The notes under the pieces are model-generated. The model was given only the letters and a program-made list of their open reading frames with translations, was not told the origin of the DNA and did no database searches. A DNA stretch of 64,000 nucleotides. It comes from Astragalus membranaceus. Lineage: Eukaryota > Streptophyta > Magnoliopsida > Fabales > Fabaceae. Shown piece by piece: positions 55,649-64,000 of this stretch; position 1 is the stretch's first letter; the number at the start of each line of letters is the position of its first letter. The stretch spans positions 77,339,747 to 77,403,746 of the forward strand of contig CM076847.1 of the NCBI GenBank assembly GCA_039519185.1, written 5' to 3'. The translations under genes were made by a program, and so were the position numbers.

Positions 55649-56749
55649 AAACTCCTTGGGCCATAGCTCGAAACTCTCCCTCTGCACTTGACCTTGCAAC
55701 TACATTCTGCTTCTCCATGACACCAGGTTTCCTCCTAAGAAAATGCAATACCCTGAAGTAGACCTTCTATCCACAATCGACCCTGCATAGTCTAAATCTG
55801 TATAACCTTCCATGAGAAGTTTCCCATCTTTCTTGAATAACAGTCCTCTTCCTGGACTTTTCTTCAAATACTGGAGGATTCTATCAACTGCTTGTAGATG
55901 TCTTTCTCGTGGATCATGCATGAATTGACTCACCACACTGACTGCATATGCTATGTCTGGCCTGGTGTGGGCTAGGTATATGAGCTTTCCCACAAGTCTC
56001 TGATACTGGGACTTTTCTACTTGTGGGCTTTCCTCATCACTTCCAATTTTGTGGTTTTGCTCAATAAGGGCTCCAACAGGTTTGCAACCTAATTTACCTG
56101 TCTCCTTAAGAAGATCAAGAACATATTTCCTTTGAGAGATAAATATACCTTGCTTAGAATAAGCAACCTCAATCCCAAGAAAGTATTTTAGCTTCCCGAG
56201 ATATTTCATTTCAAATTGAGCAGCCAACTTTTCTCTAAGAGTCTGTTTTTCAAGTTCATCATCACCAACAATGATCATATCATCTACATAGACCAGAAGT
56301 AAAGTAACTTTTCCATTCTGAGAGTGCTTCATAAAGAGAGTGTGGTCACCTTGGCTTTGCCTATACCCCAAAGACCCCATAACTTGAGAGAACCTTCCAA
56401 ATTGATGCATTTCCATGCAAAAATGCATTTTTAACATCAAATTGATGCATCTCCCAACCGAAGTGTGCTGCCAACGAGAGTATGATCCTTACTGTATTCA
56501 TTTTCGCCACTGGAGCAAATGTCTCCTCATAGTCAATTCCATAAGTCTGAGAATACCCCTTTGCCACCAATCTCGCCTTGTATCTATCCACTGTACCATC
56601 TGACTGATATTTAATGGTGTATATCCACCTACAACCCACTGCCTTCTTGTCAGTTGGTCTCTCCACAATCTCCCAAGTATCATTCTTCTCTAATGCACCC
56701 ATTTCTTCATTCATGGCTTGAACCCAACTCTCATCCTTTAATGCTTCTT
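55649..56749 (-). pseudogene. Old copia reverse transcriptase and RNase H start
   Basis: Two frames: 56714-56361 (WEIVERPTDKKAVGCRWIYT, YKARLVAKGYSQTYGIDY, QFDVKNAFLHG) and 56440-55700 (LLLVYVDDMIIVGDDE, YFLGIEVAYSKQGIFISQ, LVGKLIYLAHTRPDIAYAVS, DRRSTSGYCIFLGGNLVSW). A frameshift lies near 56400. The RNase H first motif reads TDLDYAGS. The young copia cuts it at 55648 and the hAT element at 56757. Confidence 0.85.
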
Positions 56750-56757
56750 GTACTGAT

Positions 56758-57337
56758 TAGGGGTGATCAGTGGTTCGGGCAAATCCAAACCAACCCACGA
56801 TCCAATCCAAACCGATATGTTTGGTTCGGATATTTTTCGTGTTCGAGTCAAAATCGAACAAATCCAAACCAACCCGTAGTTGTTTGGATCGGGCAACGGA
56901 TTTTAAAAATCAAATCCGCGAACCCGAACCAACCCATATTACGTCATAACAATTTTGTAATTTTAGATGCACACGATTTTATTTGCTTAGAATTTTTACC
57001 TTAATAATTTATGATTAAGTTGTAAAATTTTAATACTATGAATGAGAAGACTATTAGTGGATTTGAGTTTGATTTCGTGTGATTTTCAATTTTTTTAGCT
57101 ATTTAAAGTGTTGGAATATCATAAAAAAATGTTTTTTTTTTATATTTTAGAAAATTAATATTTTAGTGAATGACCCGTGAGCCCAATCCAAACTAACCCA
57201 TCCAATATCGGTTCGGTTTGGTTCGGATTTTGGAGGAAAAAATGTAAAATCCGAACCAACCCAAACCGAATAATTATCATTGGTTCGGGCAACGGATTTG
57301 GTCAAATCCGATCCAAACCGACCCACGAACACCCCTA
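56758..57337. mobile_element. Non-autonomous hAT element, 580 bp, TSD GTACTGAT
   Basis: TAGGGGTGATC at the left and TAGGGGTGTTC (reverse) at the right form imperfect TIRs. The 8-bp GTACTGAT is at 56750-56757 and 57338-57345. Subterminal repeats of AACCAACCC/GGTTCGG type; AT-rich centre; no transposase. It splits the old copia's reading between integrase tail and RT. The repeat word families differ from the elements at 13900 and 48246, so three separate hAT families are present. Confidence 0.9.
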
Positions 57338-57345
57338 GTACTGAT

Positions 57346-59120
57346 GTAGGGATTCTAATAGAATCAATAGCTGAAATAAAGCTCTGGTGCTGCACAGAAA
57401 GGTTTTTTGTGGATACAAATTGGGATATGGGATATTTGGCACATGATCTTTTTTCTTTTCTCAAGGCAATTGGTAAATCATCCGGGTTAGGTTCAGGGGT
57501 AGTATTATTTAAATCATCTGGGTTAGGTTCAGGGGCAGGATTACTTACCTCAGGTTCAGATGATTGGATATGCTGTTGAACCATGCCGGGTTGACTTCTC
57601 CGCTGATATTGCTTTCCAAAGAGTCGGTGATCAGCATCCTGGTCATCACCTTGCATTGGCACCGATGTTGGTTCAGGTTCCTTGACATCCTCAGTTGGTG
57701 TTGACAACTCAAGGAACTCAGATGACAACTCAAGAGACTCAGCTTCTAGATTTTTCTCCCCCTGAAGCTGAGGACTAGGATAGAAAGACTCAGACTCATT
57801 AAAAGTTACATCCATGGAGACATAGACTCAACGACCTTCTGGATGGTAACACTTGTATCCCTTTTTATCGGGGGTATACCCAATGAAGATACATTTGATA
57901 GCTCTAGGATCTAATTTGCCTCGATGAGGACTATGAACATGAACAAAGGCTGAACACCCAAAGACACGACTCTGAAGACTGGTCATTATGGGTATAGAAG
58001 GATGAAAGGTAGTCATGAGTTGGACAGGACTAGCACCATCGAGAGTACGAGAGGGTAATCTATTTATCAAAAAAGTAGCTGTTAGAACTGCTTCCCCCCA
58101 ATAGGATTTAGGTACGGACATTTGGAAAAGAAGAGCTCTGGCAACCTCAAGAATATGACGGTTTTTTTTTCCAGCCACCCCATTCTGTTGAGGTGTGTCA
58201 ACACAAGTGAACTCATGAATTATGCCATTTTCTTTGAGGAATTTGGAGAAGTTTTGGTTCACATATTCTCTTCCATTATCAGAACGCAACCTTTTAATCA
58301 AGCAACCAAATTGTGTTTGGACCATGCGATGAAAATTCACAAACAATTGAAAAACTTCAGACTTATCTTTCTTAAGAAATAGCCAGCTGACACAAGTGCA
58401 ATCATCAATAAAAGAAACAAACCATTTTGCACCAGAAATATTACAATTAGTAGGTCCCCACACATCTGAGTGAAGAAGATCAAATGGCTTAGAACTTTTA
58501 TTATTATTGGAAGGAAAACAAGTACGATGGTGCTTAGCAAATTGACAAACATCACAATGAAACGACTCAACTGACACTTTTGCAAACAAGAAAGGAAATA
58601 ACGTCTTAAGGACACTAAACGGAGGATGACCAAGTCGCCTGTGTTGAAGCCATACTTGAGAGGATGACCAAGATTCTGAACTTGACTCATGGGTGGAAGC
58701 AAGTGCCTTCAGATTGGCATTTTTCTCAAGCTCCAAGTAGTATAACTCGTCATGTTCCTCAGCATATCCAATCACCCGTCCCGTTGGACGATCCTGTAAC
58801 ACACAGTGAGAATCAACAAAAGTCACAGCACATTTCAAGTCTTTGGTGAGTTTAGAGGCTGACAAAAGGTTGTTTGTTAGTTTGGGAATATGGAGCACAT
58901 TGTGTAAGGGAATGGAAGGTTGAATTTGAATGTTACCACTCCCAATAATGATGCTATTTCCATTAGCTACGGTCATTTGTTGGTTTCCAGGTAAAGTGGA
59001 GTAAGATGAAAAAAGAGATGGATAAGGGGTCATATGATGAGTAGCACCAGAATCAATAATCCACCTATTCTCAGTACTAGAAGTATCAAAGGACAAAAAA
59101 CTAGAATTCTTACCAGTCAT
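57346..59120 (-). pseudogene. Old copia protease, integrase and linker
   Basis: Frame 59120-57828: protease WIIDSGATHHMTPYPSLF (canonical DSGA), LHNVLHIPKLTNNLLSASKL, pre-integrase WLQHRRLGHPPF, CDVCQFAKHHR, integrase LLHSDVWGPTNCN, RSDNGREYVN, TPQQNGVAGKKNRH (the family's ERKNR has become GKKNR, losing the catalytic Glu) and SRVFGCSAFVHVHSP. A stop at 57826 precedes the linker frame 57815-57350, rich in Pro, Glu and Ser. It cannot be active. Confidence 0.85.
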
Positions 59121-59139
59121 AACGAGGGAGCTAGAGCTA

Positions 59140-60170
59140 GATGGCTTACTGAGAGCCTGTAGAAGAGTCCGAAGGTTCTCCAGCTCGCTTTACTAAGAGG
59201 CTAAGAGCTGCAATCTCCTTGTCAGTAGGTGGTGCTTCTTCCAACCTTTCAGATTCAACCGCTGCTTGATTTGCACGTCTCTGCGGAGTGCCTCTGAGTC
59301 CAGGGTTCCGCTCTAGGACCTTTTCATTCCCATGAAGTTTGAAGCATGTCTCCTTAGTGTGGCCGATCTTGCTACAATGAATGCAGTATCGCTCTTCACG
59401 AGGGGCCTTTGTGAATGGCTTTCCGGAAGAGGATCCTTTTGTGGGACCCTTTCCAGCGGTCAAGGCCGAACCCTCAATAGAGTTACCTCCTTCCAACATC
59501 ACTGACCTCCGAGATTCTTCTCCTCGCACATTGTGGAACACCTCTGAGAGAAAAGGAAGTGGTTCCTTCCCTAAAATTTGAACTCGAATAGGATCAAACT
59601 CAGTTTAGCCCATGAAGGAACTTGAAAATTCTTGCTTCCTCAACGGACTTTGCCAGTGCGGTAGTATCAGTAGTACAAGTCATCTTTAAATTTTGATATT
59701 GATCTAATTCGATCCACAAACCATTTAAAGTCCCATAATAGTCTGTGACAGAAAGGTTTCCCTGTTTAGCATTGAAAACCTTGGTTTGAATCTCATAACA
59801 TGCCGCTGTATCCTTCTTCATAGAGTAAGTCTGCTTAAGGTACACCCAAATCTCTTTAGCAGTAGAGAAAAACATACAGTTGCGACTCACTTCAGGAGTC
59901 ATTGAGTGCCACAACCAAGTCATGATAAGAGAGTCTTCATCATCCCAAGCCTCAAACTAAGGGTCTGTCATCGCTAGAGAATCCCCTTCAATATGATTAA
60001 GCTTCGTTTTACCCTTGATGGTAGTACGAACCAATTGAGCCCACTGAAGGTAGTTGCGTCCATCAAGCCGGTAGGAATTAGGTAACACCTGAAAATCATT
60101 TGAGCCAAGAGCAATCTTTTCTTTTGAATGCCTCTGTTCAGTCATGGTGGCAACCGATGGTGGAAAGGGA
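59140..60170 (-). pseudogene. Old copia gag
   Basis: Start near 60145 (MTEQRHSKEKIALG), then SYRLDGRNYLQWAQLVRTTI, a stop, MTWLWHSMTPEVSRNCMFFS, EIWVYLKQTYSMKKDTAACY, YYGTLNGLWIELDQYQ, further stops near 59600, and zinc knuckle CIHCSKIGHTKETCFKLHG (~59385-59340). Four or more stops or shifts. Confidence 0.82.
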
Positions 60171-60368
60171 GAAGTGAGACGGTGGCTGGAGGGCGGCGCG
60201 TGGTCCCCACGCGCGCGAATGGCAGCGGTGGTGTGGCGGCGCGTGGAGGCGCGTCCGGTGGCTGATGGCGGCGATTTTTTGACAGAAAGGCCGGTTTTGA
60301 GGAGGCGATTCTGATGGTGGGGTCGGTGATTCAAGTACTGTGATGGGCAGTGGGGTTTTATGAGAGGC

Positions 60369-60450
60369 AGTGTACAGTAACGAAGGGGACTGCTACAGTA
60401 ACGAAGGGGACTGCTAGGGTACAGTAACGAAGGGAAAGGACAGCTCTAAA
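60369..60450. repeat. Short tandem repeat in the old copia leader
   Basis: Three units of ACAGTAACGAAGGGGACTGC with small changes, between LTR and gag. Confidence 0.75.
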
Positions 60451-60553
60451 GGCTGAAGGGGACTGCTCTAAAGGCAGAGAGAAAAAAAATGCCTTGACGG
60501 CTAGGGTTTTTGTGCGGAAGCGAGACTCAGAAAAATGAGAGCTCGTGATACCA

Positions 60554-60702
60554 TGTAGAAAAAAGTAATCTGAAATTGTTATTAGAAATCTGTTTTAGAG
60601 TACAAATGATAATCTGTTTAAATAGGCTACAACTTAAACCTAACGGGCCTGTCTAATGGGCCGGACTAAAATATAATTACAAGGTTTACTCTATTTACAA
60701 CA
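60554..60702 (-). repeat. 5' LTR of old copia
   Basis: On + it starts TGTAGAAAAAAG next to the primer-site complement GTGATACCA and ends TTTACAACA, 149 bp. Array sequence TCAACAACTATAAC follows directly, matching 62667. Confidence 0.78.
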
Positions 60703-60894
60703 TCAACAACTATAACAGAAACCTAGCTCAGTTCAGAGTACAGAGAAATAAACTCTTCCTTCATATGTGAAAAAACATATATGAAAAGAACAAGGGAGAA
60801 AGAATTAAAAAAATAAAAAAGAACATATATGAAAAGAACAAGGGAGAAAGAATTAAAAAAATAAAAAAGAAAGACGGAGACTAAAATTATGATA

Positions 60895-61340
60895 CCTGCA
60901 TGGTCCATTTTGTTCCTCTCCTTGTCCCTATTCCGGTGTCGATCTCTGCGGCGGTGATCCCTTTCTTTCATCCCATCCCGATCTCTGCCTCTCTCCTCCT
61001 CTCTTTTCGTTTCTTTGTCTCGTTCCTTTTCTTGAATCTTCTTTATCATAATCACAAGATTCGCGCTGCCAAAATAGAAACGGAGAAATGCCTTCAAATC
61101 ACAATCAATTACTCAAAGAGAAAATAGAGAACGAAGCAACTAGAAAGAATTAAAAAAAATAAAAAAGAAAGACGGAGACTAAAATTATGATACCTGTCAT
61201 GGTCCTTTTCGTTCCTCTCCCAGTCCTTATCCCGGCGTCGATCCCTTTCTTTCATCCCATCCCGATCTCTGCCTATCTCCTTCTCTCCTTTCGTTTCTTT
61301 GTCTCCCTCCTTTTCTTGAAGATTCTTTATCATAATCACA
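60895..61340 (-). pseudogene. Arg/Asp-rich exon pair, left duplicate
   Basis: Two exons, 61075-60895 (EKERDKETKREEERGRDRDG, MKERDHRRRDRHRNRDKERN) and 61340-61195 (EKEGDKETKGEKEIGRDRDG, MKERDRRRDKDWERNEKDHD). Each is followed by donor GTATCAT. The first has lost one base at the donor (CATGCAG). It corresponds to 62815-63280. Confidence 0.55.
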
Positions 61341-61550
61341 AGATTCAAACTGCCTAAAGCTTCAAAAACAACATTTTTTAACATAATATATGGGGGAAAA
61401 AAGCTTCAAAAACAAGTTTAAAGAACTATTTCAAAAATTGATTCTCAAAAACCTATATATGATGAAGTCACATAATATTAATCATCTGGTTAAGTTGTTC
61501 ACTTGCATTTTGAATAGCCAATCCAACATAATACATCAAGACAAACATAC

Positions 61551-61949
61551 CTGAGTTGTTCCCATAAAATTATTCATCACAATTTGTGCAGTACTATCTC
61601 TGGCTTCTGAGTGAGCTGGAGGACTGCTTGAAACGCTGGGCTTTAAACGAAGATATGAGTTGCTGATCAGCAGCTCTAGAACCATGTGCATGCATCACTT
61701 CCCATTGCGTTTTATTCATAGATACAGTTTGATGTTGTCCTATAACAGTTGGAGAGCCTTGAGAACCATTGGAGAATAAAGTTGAGACAACATCTCTGAC
61801 TTCCTAGAAGAACTCCATTCTCTCAGTAAATTCACTGGTTCCAGCAAGATGTTAGACAATTTCTGGCCCCCTGTTCACCATTTTAACCAGCATTACTCCT
61901 TGAAGATGAGTGAGTAAATCCTGTTCTGTAGTCTGATCTGACCTGTCAG
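61551..61949 (-). pseudogene. SPL: SPL exon 4, right copy
   Basis: Acceptor TATAG (61950-61954) and donor GTATG (61546-61550). Same reading as 47665-48039, but it keeps MVNRGPEIV and MNNFMGTTQ, which are shortened in the left copy, so this is the fuller exon. Stops remain near GPEIV and before EVRDVV. Confidence 0.85.
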
Positions 61950-61955
61950 CTATAA

Positions 61956-62810
61956 TTCATTAAAAATGTCATTATCAACCCCTAAAAAATCTCCGACATA
62001 GCAGAAATATTCATCAGAGAAAGAGAAATGAGAAAATTCTAACTAAGCAAACACAGATATTAGTAAAGATCCAAATTATCATTCTCACCATGTGATGCAA
62101 TAACTAGGTGCTTCACTTCTATACAAAGAATTAATTATTGTCATAAGCTTGTAAGATCAAACTAGATTGACAGTAATACATGATTAAAATATTTTTAGAA
62201 TCCCCGAAGACTAGGTTGTACATGTAAGCCAATTGTTGAAACATACTTATTCGACAATGGAGGAGAACAATTATTATAGAGCCCTGTATCTTTATCCTGT
62301 AATATAACTGTTCACTAATATTGTAACCTTCATATCCTCCTTTAAAGGCCAGTCATTGATCTCTCAGGCCAATTTAATGGCAAGTTAATAAAAAGATCAA
62401 GATAACTCATTAGTTTTGGAAGACATGAAGAATAAGATGGATTACTATATACAACAACAACCAAAGCCTTTATCCAACAGGTGTGGTCAGCTACATCAAA
62501 TTACGATACATCCTCACTATCAAACGGCCACAAATTATTTGACAGAACAATACCATTAGGAGAGCCTAAAATCAGTCAATTAGCCTCAGTCCAGAAAGAG
62601 CACACGCACGCAACCCACATAGCCAATTAGAAAGAAGCAACAAATCACCAACCTTTCCAAATTTCCTAAGTCAACAACTATAACAGAAACCTAGCTCAGT
62701 TCAGAGTACAGAGAAATAAACTCTTCCTTCATATGTTAAAAAACATATATGAAAAGAACAAGGGAGAAAGAATTAAAAAAATAAAAAAGAAAGACGGAGA
62801 CTAAAATTAT
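61956..62810. other. Array spacer or intron, right duplicate
   Basis: No coding signal. It carries spacer phrases shared with every unit (CCAGAAAGAGCACACGCACG, AGCAACAAATCACCAACC). Confidence 0.5.
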
Positions 62811-62814
62811 GATA

Positions 62815-63280
62815 CCTGTCATGGTCCATTTTGTTCCTCTCCCTGTCCCTATCCCGGTGTCGATCTCTGCGGCGGTGATCCCTTTCTTTCATCCCATCCC
62901 GATCTCTGCCTCTCTCCTCCTCTCTTTTCGTTTCTTTGTCTCGTTCCTTTTCTTGAATCTTCTTTATCATAATCACAAGATTCGCGCTGCCAAAATAGAA
63001 ACGGAGAAATGCCTTCAAATCACAATCAATTACTCAAAGAGAAAATAGAGAACGAAGCAACTAGAAAGAATTAAAAAAAATAAAAAAGAAAGACGGAGAC
63101 TAAAATTATGATACCTGTCATGGTCCTTTTCGTTCCTCTCCCAGTCCCTATCCCGGCGTCGATCCCTTTCTTTCATCCCATCCCGATCTCTGCCTATCTC
63201 CTTCTCTCCTTTCGTTTCTTTGTCTCCCTCCTTTTCTTGAAGATTCTTTATCATAATCACAAGATTCACACTGCCTAAAT
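62815..63280 (-). pseudogene. Arg/Asp-rich exon pair, right duplicate
   Basis: 63000-62815 (EKERDKETKREEERGRDRDG, MKERDHRRRDRHRDRDRERN, DHDR) and 63280-63115 (GEKEIGRDRDGMKERD, RRRDRDWERNEKDHDR), with donors GTATCAT. Acceptor TTTTGGCAG precedes the first. RS-related splicing factors have such stretches; the identity of the source gene is open. Confidence 0.55.
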
Positions 63281-63559
63281 AGAAACAGAGAAATACCTTC
63301 AATCACAATCAATTACTCAAAGAGAAAAGGGGGAAAAGATCTCTCTATAGTAGACAGTAGCTTGTAGACTGAAAGAGGTTGTAATATATCGAACCCTAAC
63401 TATTTAGATATAGTTTACAATTTTCTGATATCTGTTACTTTTGGTATTTGTAATTATTAATAGCAAAAGCATTTATTTCCTAAAACACATGAAAACATGT
63501 CAAGCACTTATCCAATTGATCAACCAAAGCAAATATAGAGACCAATCAAGAATGGGAAA

Positions 63560-63710
63560 TTTACCTACTACATTGCTGACAGAACCTTTGCATTTCATGT
63601 CCCACAAGTGCCCTTCACGATCAATTAGCGTTTCTGGACTCTTGTCCTTCACAGTCAATTAGCCTCAGTCCATCCCCTACAGTCCGGAAAGAGCACATGC
63701 TAACAACCAT
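63560..63710 (-). pseudogene. SPL: SPL SBP exon end, rightmost unit
   Basis: CACTTGTGGGACATGAAATG, then CAAAGGTTCTGTCAGCAATG and donor GTAGGTAAAT on the minus strand. The upstream part is decayed. At about 63722 it is fused directly to ABCB exon c, with array spacer and exon d deleted. Confidence 0.6.
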
Positions 63711-63721
63711 GGTTCCGATTA

Positions 63722-64000
63722 ACAGCAACCCTTGCCTTTGTAGATGAAACCATGATTTGTGCAGACTGGCCTTAAGCCCTGCGAAGGATGAAGCTTTTAA
63801 TAATTGATATTAAACATGTAAAGACACAAACTGGAAGGCCTTTTTGGTACAAAAGTTCAATTATTCCCGAAAAAATTAAATTGTCAATCAAATTAGTTTT
63901 TGAGGAGGATTAAAATGTCCCTAAAAAGGACTAGTTTAATCAACATTTGAGGACCAAATTTCTACTTTTCCTTTATACAACTCTTCCGGTCTTTTCTCAA
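63722..64000 (-). pseudogene. ABCB: ABCB exon c start and intron, copy D (runs off window)
   Basis: 63722-63782 matches the acceptor side of exon c (GGCTTAAGGCCAGTCTGCAC on the minus strand). 63783-64000 matches the intron segment at 44400 and 46660. The unit continues beyond the window. Confidence 0.65.

Larger units (their letters stand above)
50302..60702 (-). mobile_element. Old Ty1/copia, 3' LTR lost, hosting two later insertions
   Basis: Minus-strand order: 5' LTR (60702-60554), gag (~60170-59140), protease to integrase (59120-57346), RT and RNase H (56749-55649 and 50553-50302). Interrupted by hAT 56758-57337 and young copia 50559-55643. At the left it goes straight from RNase H tail into array DNA. 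The 3' LTR and about 50 bp of flank (present at 62617-62666) are deleted. Confidence 0.85.
47566..61450. repeat. Tandem duplication, left copy, expanded by insertions
   Basis: Array DNA from CCTATATATGATGAAGTCAC (47566) to 50301, resuming at 60704-61450 after the old copia. It is nearly identical to 61451-63300. Differences are the hAT insertion (48246), the old copia and a ~50-bp deletion beside it, a small tandem 48-bp repeat at 60774-60868, and scattered substitutions. Confidence 0.85.
61451..63300. repeat. Tandem duplication, right copy (no insertions)
   Basis: It contains SPL exon 4 (61551-61949), intron/spacer, and the Arg/Asp-rich exon pair. It keeps the empty sites of the hAT (62148-62155) and old copia (62617-62670) insertions seen in the left copy. 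Confidence 0.85.

Noticed and set aside
1..64000. tRNA, rRNA or other structured RNA genes
   Set aside because: I saw no cloverleaf with A and B boxes and no rRNA-like stretch. Primer-site matches are to tRNA ends only.

Overview
The window is repeat-dense chromosomal DNA of a flowering plant. The TE families (Athila-type Ty3/gypsy, several Ty1/copia, an L1-like LINE, non-autonomous hAT elements, a TRIM) and the dicot-like host exons, which keep their introns, suggest a dicot and most likely a legume. The species call is inference. I see no intact host gene. Almost everything is a mobile element, a broken host exon or a degenerate repeat.

Layout. (1) 1-9430: 3' part of an Athila-type element on + with a long open pol frame, a broken post-pol ORF and the 3' LTR. 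About 20 copies of a short ACGT dyad are scattered through it. (2) 9431-10653: LTR-like DNA with three ~56-bp tandem units and a 16-site AATCGATT array. (3) 10640-13147: LINE scraps on -. (4) 12903-28374: a ~720-bp tandem duplication. Its second copy was later hit by a 751-bp hAT element (8-bp TSD; the first copy keeps the empty site) and by a LINE whose 14-bp TSDs now lie 13.3 kb apart. The LINE in turn holds a young copia (18986-24100, 5-bp TSD), a truncated older copia and AT-rich repeat DNA. (5) 28565-64000: an array of broken host exons, all on -. It contains pieces of an SBP-box (SPL1/SPL12-like) gene, an ABCB-type ABC transporter gene and a gene encoding an Arg/Asp-rich protein, alternating with an AT-rich degenerate repeat. 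A gypsy fragment (29137-30121), a copia (30530-35614), an hAT containing a TRIM (48246-49832) and an old copia (50302-60702) interrupt the array. The old copia itself carries a young copia (50559-55643) and a 580-bp hAT element (56758-57337).

Events can be ordered from TSDs and empty sites. The chimeric exon units formed and multiplied first. A ~2-kb piece of the array was then duplicated in tandem (47566-61450 and 61451-63300). The hAT and old copia insertions came next, in only one of those copies, and the young copias (LTR pairs differing at one or two positions) came last. Retained introns and splice-site-like borders show that the host exons moved as DNA, not through mRNA. The best candidates for undescribed biology are the element-wide ACGT dyad and the multi-gene chimeric exon unit.
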